Shown piece after piece: positions 43,653 through 51,634 of a DNA stretch of 64,000 nt. Within the stretch, counting starts at the first letter, position 1. Every line of letters begins with the position of its first letter. The notes under the pieces are model-generated. The model had not been told where the DNA came from and searched no databases. It worked only from the letters and a program-made list of their open reading frames with translations. The position numbers and the translations under genes are program-made. The DNA lies in NCBI GenBank assembly GCA_050486445.1, contig JBJHDH010000001.1, positions 62,001-126,000 of the forward strand, given 5' to 3'. Origin of the DNA: Euryhalocaulis sp050486445 (GTDB taxonomy: Bacteria > Pseudomonadota > Alphaproteobacteria > Caulobacterales > Maricaulaceae).

Positions 43653-43877
43653 TCAGAGATCGTCCGGCTTCAATCCCGTCTTCTTCGCGATGCGAGAGAG
43701 CATTTTCGGCCCGATCTCCTCGCGATCATGAAACGCGAAGACGACATTGGGCCAGCCTTCCCGCGCAAGAATTTTGTGCGAGCCGGTTTGACGCTTGACG
43801 CTCCAGCCGATCTTCAGCAATGCGGCGAGAACCCGTCTGGCCGGACGCGATGGCCAGTTATCGGCATGAGTCATCAT
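43653..43877 (-). CDS. hicA: HicA-type mRNA interferase toxin
   Basis: A 74-residue protein of the HicA/YcfA double-stranded-RNA-binding fold. KRQTGSHKILAREG contains the catalytic His (GSHKIL), and VVFAFHDREEIGPKML follows. It would cleave mRNA when free of its antitoxin. The start could be either of two adjacent ATGs. The likely partner HicB lies upstream on the same strand but 341 bases away, which is unusual. It is convergent with the DUF3237 gene two bases beyond its stop. Confidence 0.85.
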   Translation of the reverse strand: MMTHADNWPSRPARRVLAALLKIGWSVKRQTGSHKILAREGWPNVVFAFHDREEIGPKMLSRIAKKTGLKPDDL

Positions 43878-43951
43878 TGGCGCCGCCTCGTTGCTGTGCG
43901 CATAGCGTATCTCCGGGATTGACGAGGGCTAGCCTGCTCGACGGCAGACAC

Positions 43952-43981
43952 AAAAAACCCGCCACGGTTTTCCGGGCGGGG
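43952..43981 (-). terminator. Strong rho-independent terminator between hicB and hicA
   Basis: On the minus strand CCCGCC-CGG pairs with CCG-(T)-GGCGGG around an AAAA loop, followed by six T. The stem starts one base after the stop of the short reading frame. An upstream GGCGGGG (44018-44024 region) could pair with the terminator's CCCCGCC, giving an alternative fold. Confidence 0.8.
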
Positions 43982-44050
43982 TCAGGCTGTGCAGATTATG
44001 AGGTTACGAATCAAAAGCGCCCCGCCACGGGGGCCGCCGCGCGCGCCCAC
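43982..44050 (-). other. Candidate 22-residue leader peptide before the terminator
   Basis: A GTG-started frame reads VGARGGPRGGALLIRNLIICTA and stops one base before the terminator stem. GGAGG lies 11 bases upstream of the GTG. Six of the residues in ALLIRNLII are Leu or Ile, as in leader peptides of attenuated operons, and the GGCGGGG inside the frame can compete for the terminator stem. No biosynthetic gene follows; hicA starts about 75 bases later. Whether it is translated is unknown. Confidence 0.35.
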
Positions 44051-44218
44051 GGAAAAGCCGCCTCCGGTTCCGGGGCTGCTGCTTCGAGGCGCAATTTTCA
44101 GGATGGGAATTTCTGCGCGGAATTCGTGTCGCATGTCAAGCGCGGGGGTAGCATAGGTAGCGTCTCAGTTTGGAATCTGACTGAGAGACTACCCCGAATC
44201 AGGCTCTCCCTTTCGAGA

Positions 44219-44419
44219 TCATGCCGCTGCGAAAAGACCGGTCAGTTCCGGGATGCTTTCGCCATGCTCCAGACGATCCGCCAGAACCCGCAGCGCCAGC
44301 GCCGTGGCTCTGGCGCGCGCGTCCGCCTTGGTCGCGCCATAGACCATCACGCCCGCCAGAGCCGGAATCTCGGCAATCCAGCGGCCGTCGTCCTCGCGCT
44401 CAAACTCGATCGTGAACAT
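44219..44419 (-). CDS. hicB: HicB-type antitoxin, short form
   Basis: A 66-residue HicB-fold protein (FTIEFEREDDGRWIAEIPAL, GATKADARARATALALRVLADRL). It has the partial RNase-H-like fold but no DNA-binding helix-turn-helix or ribbon-helix-helix tail, so any autoregulation would need another factor. GAGGAG precedes the ATG. The hicA gene lies downstream after a 341-base insert that contains a terminator. Downstream of ankyrin gene C by 78 bases. Confidence 0.82.
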   Translation of the reverse strand: MFTIEFEREDDGRWIAEIPALAGVMVYGATKADARARATALALRVLADRLEHGESIPELTGLFAAA

Positions 44420-44497
44420 GGGGGCTCCTCACCATGCGCAAGATAATGGCAAACGCCCTTGCTGGCGAGGGCGGCGGAATGCGCGCCGCCTTACTCC

Positions 44498-46093
44498 CTA
44501 TTGCGACAGGCCGGCCGTGGCCTGGCCCCGGCCGGCGGCGATCAGCTCCTCGGTGGTCAGAGGCGGCAGGCGCGGACCGACCTCAAGGCCCTGTTCCCGC
44601 ATCTTCGCCTCGACCAGATCCGCCATTTCCGGCAGCAGGCCGACGACATTATTGCCGCCAAAACCGAGCTGGTCCGCGCGGCCAATGGCGTAGTCGCGCG
44701 GCGTGCGGCCGCGCGTATCGACGGCCTGCAAATCCGCGCCGTGATCGGCCAGCCAGGCCACCACGTCCAGATAATTGCGGCGGATCGACGCCATCAGCGG
44801 CGTCTGCCCGCCAGCGCCGGCCTCGTTCACATCGACGCCGTGCGCCGCCATGATTTCCAGCGCGGCGACAATGTCCCGCTGATTCTTGTCCGGCGCGCGC
44901 GTGCCGCCCGGACCGGCGACCGCGAAGACCGGCGTGGTGCCGTTCGCGTTGGGAATGTCGGGCCGCGCGCCATGCGCCATCAGCAGTTCCAGCATCTCCA
45001 GATCGGCGCCATAGGCGGCGCGCAGCAGGGGCGTCGCCCCGGTATTCAGCACGCCGTCATCGACGCCGCGGTCGAATACGATATTGCGCGGCGGCGGAAC
45101 GTTTTTCAGACGCAGATTGGGATCGGCGCCCCGCTCCAGCAGCATCCGGGCGACATCGACGCCGGTGGTCAGATCGGTCGAAGGCAGGTCGGCGCGCGCG
45201 CCCTGCGGGGTGATGTTCATGTCCGCCGCGGCGTAGAGCGGGGTGCGGCCCCACCAGTCCCATTTATTGGGATCGGCGCCGGCCTCCACCAGATACGCGG
45301 CGGTGTCGAAGCGGAAATTCAGCAGCGCGGCCAGCAGCGGTGTCACGCCGTCCGGGTCGGATTTATCCGGGTTCGCCCCGGCCTCGATCAGCGCGCGCAC
45401 GCATTCCACACAGCCCTCGCGCGCGGCGTAAAGCAATGGGGTGAAACCGCCGGAGAAGAGCTCCTTGATACGCGGCTCGGATGTCAGGCGCCGCTCCCAG
45501 TCGCGCACGGCGGCCTGCGCGTCCGCGTTGGCCCCCGCCTCGATCAGAAGGCGGATCATGTCGGGGTGATGCTGGGCGGCGGCCCACATCAGGGCCGTCT
45601 GCCCGCCCCATTCCTCCGCCGCGTTCACATCCGCGCCGGCGCGGATCAGCAGGCGCGCGGCCTCCAGATTGCCGGTACGCGCCACCGCCATCAACGCGGT
45701 CTGGCCTTCGGGGTTCGGCGATTCCACATCGGCGCCCGCGCGCAGCAGCATGCGGATAATCTCCGCATTGCCCGCGGCGGCGGCGAGCTGCATCGGCGCG
45801 ACGCCGTAATCATTGGCGCGGTTCACATCGGCGCGGCGGCGGATCAGCTCGCGCACCAGATCCTCGTCCTCATAATGCGCCGCCCAGAGCAGGGCGGTGG
45901 AGCCGTCCGCCTCGACCGCGTTCACATCCACGCCGCGCTGGCGCGCAAGCTCCATCGCGGTGTCTGTGTCGCGGCTCTTCACCGCCTCCAGCAGAGGCGA
46001 TGCGCTCCACGCCACGGCGGGCGCGAAGGCGAGAACAAGAGCGGCGGCCGGCGCAGCCGCCGCCGATAGAAGGGCGGCTGCCCGGCCGTTCAT
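44498..46093 (-). CDS. Secreted ankyrin-repeat protein, cassette C
   Basis: A 531-residue protein with a signal peptide (about residues 1-31, ending AVAWSA) and about eleven ankyrin repeats (GQTALMAVARTGNLEAARLL and GGQTALMWAAAQHHPDMIRL are typical). The CxxC pair is in REGCVECVRALIEAG. It has a longer C-terminal tail than cassettes A and B (from VVGLLPEMADLVEAKMREQG on). The start is two bases after the DUF1552 stop. Last gene of cassette C. Confidence 0.9.
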   Translation of the reverse strand: MNGRAAALLSAAAAPAAALVLAFAPAVAWSASPLLEAVKSRDTDTAMELARQRGVDVNAVEADGSTALLWAAHYEDEDLVRELIRRRADVNRANDYGVAPMQLAAAAGNAEIIRMLLRAGADVESPNPEGQTALMAVARTGNLEAARLLIRAGADVNAAEEWGGQTALMWAAAQHHPDMIRLLIEAGANADAQAAVRDWERRLTSEPRIKELFSGGFTPLLYAAREGCVECVRALIEAGANPDKSDPDGVTPLLAALLNFRFDTAAYLVEAGADPNKWDWWGRTPLYAAADMNITPQGARADLPSTDLTTGVDVARMLLERGADPNLRLKNVPPPRNIVFDRGVDDGVLNTGATPLLRAAYGADLEMLELLMAHGARPDIPNANGTTPVFAVAGPGGTRAPDKNQRDIVAALEIMAAHGVDVNEAGAGGQTPLMASIRRNYLDVVAWLADHGADLQAVDTRGRTPRDYAIGRADQLGFGGNNVVGLLPEMADLVEAKMREQGLEVGPRLPPLTTEELIAAGRGQATAGLSQ

Positions 46094-46095
46094 GC

Positions 46096-47394
46096 TCAGA
46101 CCTCCGAGAACATGCCGGTGGAATCGCCGTGGTGATCGCGCTCGATCCCGACGCGGTCGAGCATGGTCAGCATCAGATTCCCCAGCGGCGTATCCGCCGG
46201 ATATTTCAAATGCTGGCCGCCTTTCACGCGGCCCGCGGCGTGGCCCAGCAGCACCGACGGGAGCGGGGCGTTGTTGTGCAGGTTGGAATTGGCCATGCCC
46301 GACCCGTAGAGGATCAGCGAATTATCAAGCAGCGTGCCTTCCCCGTCCGGGATTTCCGCCATCTTGCCAACAAACCGCGCGAACACCGACATGAACCATT
46401 GCTGCACATTGGCCAGACGCTCCATCTTCGCCGGATCGTCCTGGTGGTGCGACAGCGGGTGGAAGGCGTCGGAAACGCCGATATTGGTGAAGGTGCGCAT
46501 CGACACTTCACGGTCGCTCATGAACGAGACCACGCGCGTCAGGTCGGCCTGGAAGGCCAGCACCCACAGATCGTACATCATGTTCATGTGATCTTCGAAG
46601 ACCGCCGGGATGCCGACCGGCGCTTCAGGGATCGCCATGTGGGACAGATCCTGGGCCTGAAGTTTCTGCACCTGGCTTTCGATCTCGCGCACGGAGTCGA
46701 GATAGGTCTCCATCGCCGCGCGGTCGGACCTGCCGAGCCGGGCTTTCAGCGACGACGCATCCTCGGCGACCAGATCGAGCAGACTGCCCGTCTCGGCGAC
46801 GATGGCCTCGCGCTCCTGCGCCGTGTCGCCCTCGCCGAACAGCCGGTAGAACAGCCGGCGCGGATTGGCTTCCATCGGCAGCGGCTGGGTCGGCGTGCGG
46901 AACGCAATGGTGGAAGCATAGGCGGCGTTATTGGTGCCGCCGGACGCGGTGGCCAGCTCCAGCGAGGGGAAAGGCGTCGCGTGGCCGAAATGCTGGGCCG
47001 CGATCTGGTCGGTGGAAACGCCATCCGCCGGGTTTCCGTTGCCGCCCGGCGCGACGCAGCGCAGCCATGTGCCGGCATTGATGCCGTGCGGATCGGGGCT
47101 CTCGCCCGGCCTGTTGCGGCAGCCGGTGACGACCGTCACATGCTGGCGCAGCGGTTCCAGCGGATTGAGGATGTGCGAGAATTCGAAATTCGCGCCTTCG
47201 CCCTTGGGCTCCCAGTAATTTTCCACAGCGCCGTGCGGCACATAGATAAAGCCGACGCGCGGCGTCGGCGCCGCGGCGGTGTTGGCCAGCGCCGTGCCGG
47301 CTGGGATCATGGCGTCCAGCAGCGGCAGGCCGATTGTGGCCCCGGCTCCGCGCAGCATGGTGCGCCGCGAAAGATGAAGCTTGCGAATGTTCAT
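46096..47394 (-). CDS. Tat-exported DUF1552 protein, cassette C
   Basis: A 432-residue DUF1552 protein whose N-terminus (MNIRKLHLSRRTMLRGAGAT) is almost the same as in cassette A. Conserved: VGFIYVPHGAVENYW, DSVREIESQVQKL, DAFHPLSHHQDDP, LILYGSGMANSNLHNNAPLP. In the last motif DPLP of cassettes A and B is APLP. AAGGAGGATACGG precedes the ATG. The gap to the cytochrome gene upstream is 93 bases. Confidence 0.92.
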   Translation of the reverse strand: MNIRKLHLSRRTMLRGAGATIGLPLLDAMIPAGTALANTAAAPTPRVGFIYVPHGAVENYWEPKGEGANFEFSHILNPLEPLRQHVTVVTGCRNRPGESPDPHGINAGTWLRCVAPGGNGNPADGVSTDQIAAQHFGHATPFPSLELATASGGTNNAAYASTIAFRTPTQPLPMEANPRRLFYRLFGEGDTAQEREAIVAETGSLLDLVAEDASSLKARLGRSDRAAMETYLDSVREIESQVQKLQAQDLSHMAIPEAPVGIPAVFEDHMNMMYDLWVLAFQADLTRVVSFMSDREVSMRTFTNIGVSDAFHPLSHHQDDPAKMERLANVQQWFMSVFARFVGKMAEIPDGEGTLLDNSLILYGSGMANSNLHNNAPLPSVLLGHAAGRVKGGQHLKYPADTPLGNLMLTMLDRVGIERDHHGDSTGMFSEV

Positions 47395-47487
47395 CCGTAT
47401 CCTCCTTCGGAGCCCCTTCCCCTACGGGCTCCTTCCTCTGTGTCGCGCGAGCAAACCGCCGCGCTCTTTTTCCGGGCGGCCCGCCGC

Positions 47488-49914
47488 CTACTGCAACGTC
47501 AGCGCAGCCTCCTGGCTCGGCCCAGCCTCGGGAACCGTCTTCATCCTGAACTGGTCGCTGTTAACGATCCCCAGCACAATAGACGAAAACCGGTAATCGT
47601 TCCTCTCCGCCGCGTGCACAATTTCGCGAACGCGCGGCATGTCGCGATGGTCCAGCACGCGGCCAAGCGCGAAGGTCATCAGCCGGTTCGTCAGCGTCTG
47701 CACAAACTGGTCGGGACGCTCCATCAGCGCATCGCGCAGCGCGTCGGGACCCGTCACAACCACACCATTGGGCAGCTCCGCTTCCGAATCGATTGGCGTG
47801 CGGGCAAAGCGGTCAATGTCGCGCCAGCGGCCGGTCGCGTCGAAATTCTCCAGCGCGAAGCCCAGCGGGTCCATCAGGCCATGACAGCCCCGGCAGGATG
47901 GATCGGCGCGATGCACGATCATCCGCTCGCGCACGGTCAGCGCGCGCTCGCCCGGCTGGGTTTCCGGCAGCGCCTCCACATTGGGCGGCGGCGGCGCCGG
48001 TGGCGCGCCGATAATTTGCTCCATCACATAGGCGCCGCGCAGCACCGGCGCGGTGCGGTCGGGATAGGCGGCGATCATCAGCACAGCGCCCTTGCCCAGA
48101 AGGCCGTGACGCACGGAATTTTCCAGCGTCACCTTGCGGAAGCGGTCGCCCTTCACGGTCGGGATGCCGTAATGCACCGCCAGATCCTCGTTGAGGAAAG
48201 TGGTGTCGGCGGTCAGCAGCTCTGTCACATCGCGGTCGTTGCGGAAAATGTCGCCGACGAACAGCATCAGCTCTTCGACGAACAGGCGGCGGATATTGCC
48301 TGGCACATCGGCGAAGATCGCAGGGTCGGGATCGACTTCCCACAGATGCGGCACGTCCAGCCACTGATAGGCGAAATTGGTGGTCAGCGTCTCCGAACGC
48401 GGATCGGCCAGCATGCGGCGCGTCTGCGCCTCCAGCACGCGCGGGTCGGACAGCCGCCCGGCCTCGGCCAGCGACAGCAGCTCCTCGTCCGGGATCGACG
48501 ACCACAGGAAGAAGGAAAGACGCGAAGCCAGTTCCAGATCGGTGAGCGGGATCGGCTCGCCCGGCACAGCGTCGGCGGGCTTCGTCTCGTCGCGATAGAG
48601 GAATTTCGGGCTGGCAAGGATCGCGGTCAGCGCCCGGCGCACGCCCATATCGAAGCTCAGCCCGCCCTCGCGCCCGGCCTCATAGGCCGCCATGATTTCC
48701 GTGAAATCGGCGTCCTCAAAATGGCCGCGATAGGCCAGACGCCCGGTCTGGCGGACAATCTGTTCGGCGCAGGCGCGCGCTTCGGACTCGGCTTCCGGAT
48801 AGCAGGTGAAAATCTGGTTGCGCGCCGGCGTCGGCGACACGCCGCTGGGATCGTACGGACCCAGGATTTCGAACGAGCCGAGACGGATCACATTGGCGTT
48901 GCCGCCGCCCGGCCGGATCGGGGCCAGCACGCCTTCATGCTCGGCAAAGCTGCGATGCACGAAGGTCACCGCCACGGTCTGCGGGCCGGCCTTCGCCTTG
49001 AAGCGGATATTCTTCAGCCGCTCGTTAATCGCGTCCACGGCCGGGTCGCCGATCTGGTCGATGGCGCGCAGATCCTCGCCGCCGCCAATATCCAGCTCGA
49101 AGAATTTCTCACCGTTATAGGTGGCGATCACTGTGTGGGTGAATTCCTGGTTCGAGACCCACAAAGCCTGCGCCAGATTGCCGATATTCAGCACATAGTC
49201 GCCATCGGCCGGGAAATAATGCTCCACCGCCATGCCGCCGCGCGTGCCCAGCGGCAAGCCCTCGACATGGGTCTCCTGATCGCCGCCGGGCGGAACATTA
49301 TAGACCGTGCCGCCGGTGCGGGCCTCTGGATTGCCGATGGCCTGCGCCGCGACGCCGCGCGCCGCCGAGAGCGACTGGTCCAGGAAACTTGGCGTGACGA
49401 TCAGCGCCTCGGCGATATTGTCGAAACCGTCAGACGTGGCGTCGGCCGGCAGATAGTCCGCCGGGTCCACTTCGATGCCGAGCAGGTCGCGCACCGCGTT
49501 TGCGTATTCCTTGCGGTTCATGCGGTGCAGCGGAATATGGCCGGCATGGCGCTGCTGCGCGCCGTGATGGTCGAGATAGGTTTCCATCCAGGCGACGAAA
49601 TCCCAGCGCGTCGCGTCATCAGGAATTTCGGCGCCCAGCGGCGGCATCAGTCCGCCGCGCAGTTTCAGCACCGCGTCTTCCCAGATATGGCTGTCGCCGG
49701 CGATCTCGCCCAGATCCAGCACGTCGAACGCGACGCCGCCCGCCCATTCCTCGAAATTATGGCACTCGACGCAGAAGCGTTCGATGAACTGGGCGCGCGC
49801 CTCCGCCTCGCCGATCCCATGGAACGGCGCGGCGCCGGCGGCCAGCGCGGGCGCGGCGGCGAGGGCGGTCGCGGAAGCCGCGGCGGCGGCGAGGAAACGG
49901 GTGGTGCGGCGCAT
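47488..49914 (-). CDS. Diheme DUF1587/1595/1592/1588/1585 cytochrome, cassette C
   Basis: An 808-residue secreted cytochrome with a Sec signal (MRRTTRFLAAAAASATALAA). Haem c motifs are CVECH (FCVECHNFEEWAGG) and CRGCH (SCRGCHGLMDPLG). Domain blocks LHRMNRKEYANAVRDLLGI, LASRLSFFLWSSIPDEELL, AAYPDRTAPVLRGAYVMEQ and RPDQFVQTLTNRLMTFALG run in the same order as in A and B. The ATG at 49914 has AGGAG ten bases upstream; the MBL stop lies 25 bases before it. Confidence 0.93.
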   Translation of the reverse strand: MRRTTRFLAAAAASATALAAAPALAAGAAPFHGIGEAEARAQFIERFCVECHNFEEWAGGVAFDVLDLGEIAGDSHIWEDAVLKLRGGLMPPLGAEIPDDATRWDFVAWMETYLDHHGAQQRHAGHIPLHRMNRKEYANAVRDLLGIEVDPADYLPADATSDGFDNIAEALIVTPSFLDQSLSAARGVAAQAIGNPEARTGGTVYNVPPGGDQETHVEGLPLGTRGGMAVEHYFPADGDYVLNIGNLAQALWVSNQEFTHTVIATYNGEKFFELDIGGGEDLRAIDQIGDPAVDAINERLKNIRFKAKAGPQTVAVTFVHRSFAEHEGVLAPIRPGGGNANVIRLGSFEILGPYDPSGVSPTPARNQIFTCYPEAESEARACAEQIVRQTGRLAYRGHFEDADFTEIMAAYEAGREGGLSFDMGVRRALTAILASPKFLYRDETKPADAVPGEPIPLTDLELASRLSFFLWSSIPDEELLSLAEAGRLSDPRVLEAQTRRMLADPRSETLTTNFAYQWLDVPHLWEVDPDPAIFADVPGNIRRLFVEELMLFVGDIFRNDRDVTELLTADTTFLNEDLAVHYGIPTVKGDRFRKVTLENSVRHGLLGKGAVLMIAAYPDRTAPVLRGAYVMEQIIGAPPAPPPPNVEALPETQPGERALTVRERMIVHRADPSCRGCHGLMDPLGFALENFDATGRWRDIDRFARTPIDSEAELPNGVVVTGPDALRDALMERPDQFVQTLTNRLMTFALGRVLDHRDMPRVREIVHAAERNDYRFSSIVLGIVNSDQFRMKTVPEAGPSQEAALTLQ

Positions 49915-49939
49915 GTCCGGTCGTTCTCCTGTCGCTCTT

Positions 49940-50884
49940 CTAGGGGATGGACCCAAGACGGCGATTCCCTCTCAGATGGGCGTAATAGGACCGGTGCGCC
50001 AGCTCGGCGAAACGGTCGGCGTCTTCCCATTCGGGATAAAACCCTTCGGTCGGACGGGCGGCCACGGTTTCGGCCGGGCTCTGCGCCGCCTTCAGCGACG
50101 TGCCGATCCGGTCATAGAGTTCGGTGTACATCGTGAACTGGGCCTGCAGCCGGTCGCGGTCGATCGCCGGGCCGCTGGCGGGAATAATTGTGGTGTTCTC
50201 CCCGGCCACCCGCAGCAGCGCGCCATAGCCGTCGAGCAGCCCGCCCATATAGCCGCCGGTCCACCAGTCCAGCATCTGCCAGCCGTCGGAACGCACGGCC
50301 GGTCCGGTGACCAGCACGTCCGCCTCCGGGAAATACGCATAGAGATCGCTATCGGTATTGGCCTGCAGCAGATAGCCGATGCGGATTTCGCCCGCGCCGA
50401 AGGGCAGCGTCCCGCCATCGTCATAAAGCACATGGTCCGGCAGCGCGGCTTCGGGCTGCGGCTCATAGACCACGCCGTCGGCGCGGTTCTCCGTCCCGTA
50501 TTTCAGCCATTGATGCGTATTGGCGTGGGCAAGGATGCTTGCGCCCTGCCCGGCCATCACGGCGTTCGAGCCGGTGATATCAGGCCGCCAGCCGGTATTC
50601 ACCACGGCCGCCACCCGCGCGGCGCCGGTCTCGGCCAGCACGAAATCCAGCAGGGCCTGCGCATTCTCCTGCGACGCGCCGCCGATCAGGATCAGGCCAT
50701 CGGCGCCCTCGGCGGCCACGACATTGCCGTCCGGTCCGCTGACCAGAATCAGCCCGCCGGGCAGTTCAGAGGCGGTGAAGTCCTGCGCCAGCGCCGGGGC
50801 CGTGAACGCCAGCGCGCCGGCTGCGAAAGCCGCGCCCAGAGCCCGGCCCAGGCTCCCGTCCAGACTCGCCCGCAATCCACGCAT
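49940..50884 (-). CDS. Exported MBL-fold protein with no canonical zinc motif, cassette C
   Basis: A 314-residue MBL-fold protein, first gene of cassette C. Unlike the other three it has a plain Sec-type signal (ALGAAFAAGALAFTAPALAQ) rather than twin arginines. The metal motif reads TGWRPDITGSN, so all three His are gone; AHANTHQWL and QANTDSDLYAYFP replace AHENT and AHTDGD, and the GHG block is PASGP. GTG at 50902 contains the GGAGG that serves the ATG at 50884. It is the most eroded of the four and presumably binds rather than hydrolyses. Confidence 0.87.
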   Translation of the reverse strand: MRGLRASLDGSLGRALGAAFAAGALAFTAPALAQDFTASELPGGLILVSGPDGNVVAAEGADGLILIGGASQENAQALLDFVLAETGAARVAAVVNTGWRPDITGSNAVMAGQGASILAHANTHQWLKYGTENRADGVVYEPQPEAALPDHVLYDDGGTLPFGAGEIRIGYLLQANTDSDLYAYFPEADVLVTGPAVRSDGWQMLDWWTGGYMGGLLDGYGALLRVAGENTTIIPASGPAIDRDRLQAQFTMYTELYDRIGTSLKAAQSPAETVAARPTEGFYPEWEDADRFAELAHRSYYAHLRGNRRLGSIP

Positions 50885-51107
50885 GACCGCCCGATCCTCC
50901 ACTTGCAGCGCAACGGCTTGGCGTAACGCTGGCGCGGCCGGCGCACCCGGCTCTTTCCAGGATCACGCTCTACCACCGCAGGCATGAATTTGCCATAATT
51001 CGCCCTGTCGGCGGCATCACAGCGGCGTTAAATATCGGTAATCGCGGCGCGCGCGGCGCACAGATTACATTGAAATAGCCACCACTTGAGAGAAGTGCGT
51101 GCGGCGT

Positions 51108-51302
51108 TCAGCCGAGCAGCACAAGCCCGGCGCCAAGCAGAAAGCCCATAATCCCGCCGCTGATCGCCGCCAGACAGAGACCAAGAGCAACCGCGCCGCC
51201 GTCCCGTTCGCCGTGACGATCTTCAAGGGAGCGCCAGACTTGTCCCGGCCCCCGAGCGGGGGCCTGCCCCGGTCTGTATGATGCGGGCAAATGAGCCGTC
51301 AT
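51108..51302 (-). CDS. Possible 64-residue single-pass membrane protein
   Basis: The C-terminal 25 residues form one clear membrane helix (LGLCLAAISGGIMGFLLGAG), preceded by a charged part (RSLEDRHGERDGG). AAAGGAACCGGCG precedes the ATG. I do not recognise a family. It lies between cassette C and the quinoprotein gene, in a region otherwise without genes. Confidence 0.4.
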   Translation of the reverse strand: MTAHLPASYRPGQAPARGPGQVWRSLEDRHGERDGGAVALGLCLAAISGGIMGFLLGAGLVLLG

Positions 51303-51634
51303 CGCCGGTTCCTTTCCGGTTGGCGCCTGTCTGGCCCCGTGGCCAGCCAGTGAACATGGCGCCGAAGGACGTAACGAACGGCAAACGGAAAGGATCGCAT
51401 TGCGGGGACTTTAGGTCCGGAGACGGGGTTTTCGCCCGCCAGCCCGAACGCCGCTCCTCCCGAACGCCGCCCGATTCGCACAGACTACGCTGAATTCGCC
51501 AAAACCGGAACGCCGCGCGCCTTGGCGCCGCCCGGCGTCCGTCCCACAATCCGGACAAAGGCGGAGCGGGACCGGCGCGAACCCGGCCGGAGCGCGGCGC
51601 GATACGTGACACATAATTAGCGGGGGAGACGCAG
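51303..51634. other. Gene-free stretch upstream of the quinoprotein gene
   Basis: No reading frame with a ribosome site or family resemblance was found here. The region just before the quinoprotein start reads GTGACACATAATTAGC, which may hold part of its promoter. The gap from 50885 to 51107 also lacks a gene but holds TGTAATCTGTGCGCCGCG on the minus strand upstream of cassette C. Confidence 0.4.

Larger units (their letters stand above)
43878..44218. other. 341-bp insert between hicB and hicA
   Basis: Normally the two genes touch. This stretch contains, reading the minus strand, a hairpin (TCTCAGT/ACTGAGA, 44162-44188), a -35-like CTTGACA near 44137, a short reading frame ending LLIRNLIICTA, and a strong rho-independent terminator (43952-43981). 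No insertion-sequence ends were seen. Confidence 0.6.

Noticed and set aside
43981..44040. tRNA-like look of TTCGTAA on the minus strand between hicB and hicA
   Set aside because: Arms flanking the possible anticodon loop do not pair and no T-loop or acceptor stem is found.
26705..50884. Prophage, conjugative element or secondary-metabolite cluster as an explanation of the accessory block
   Set aside because: No integrase, structural, transfer or synthase genes, no attachment repeats and no flanking tRNA were seen.
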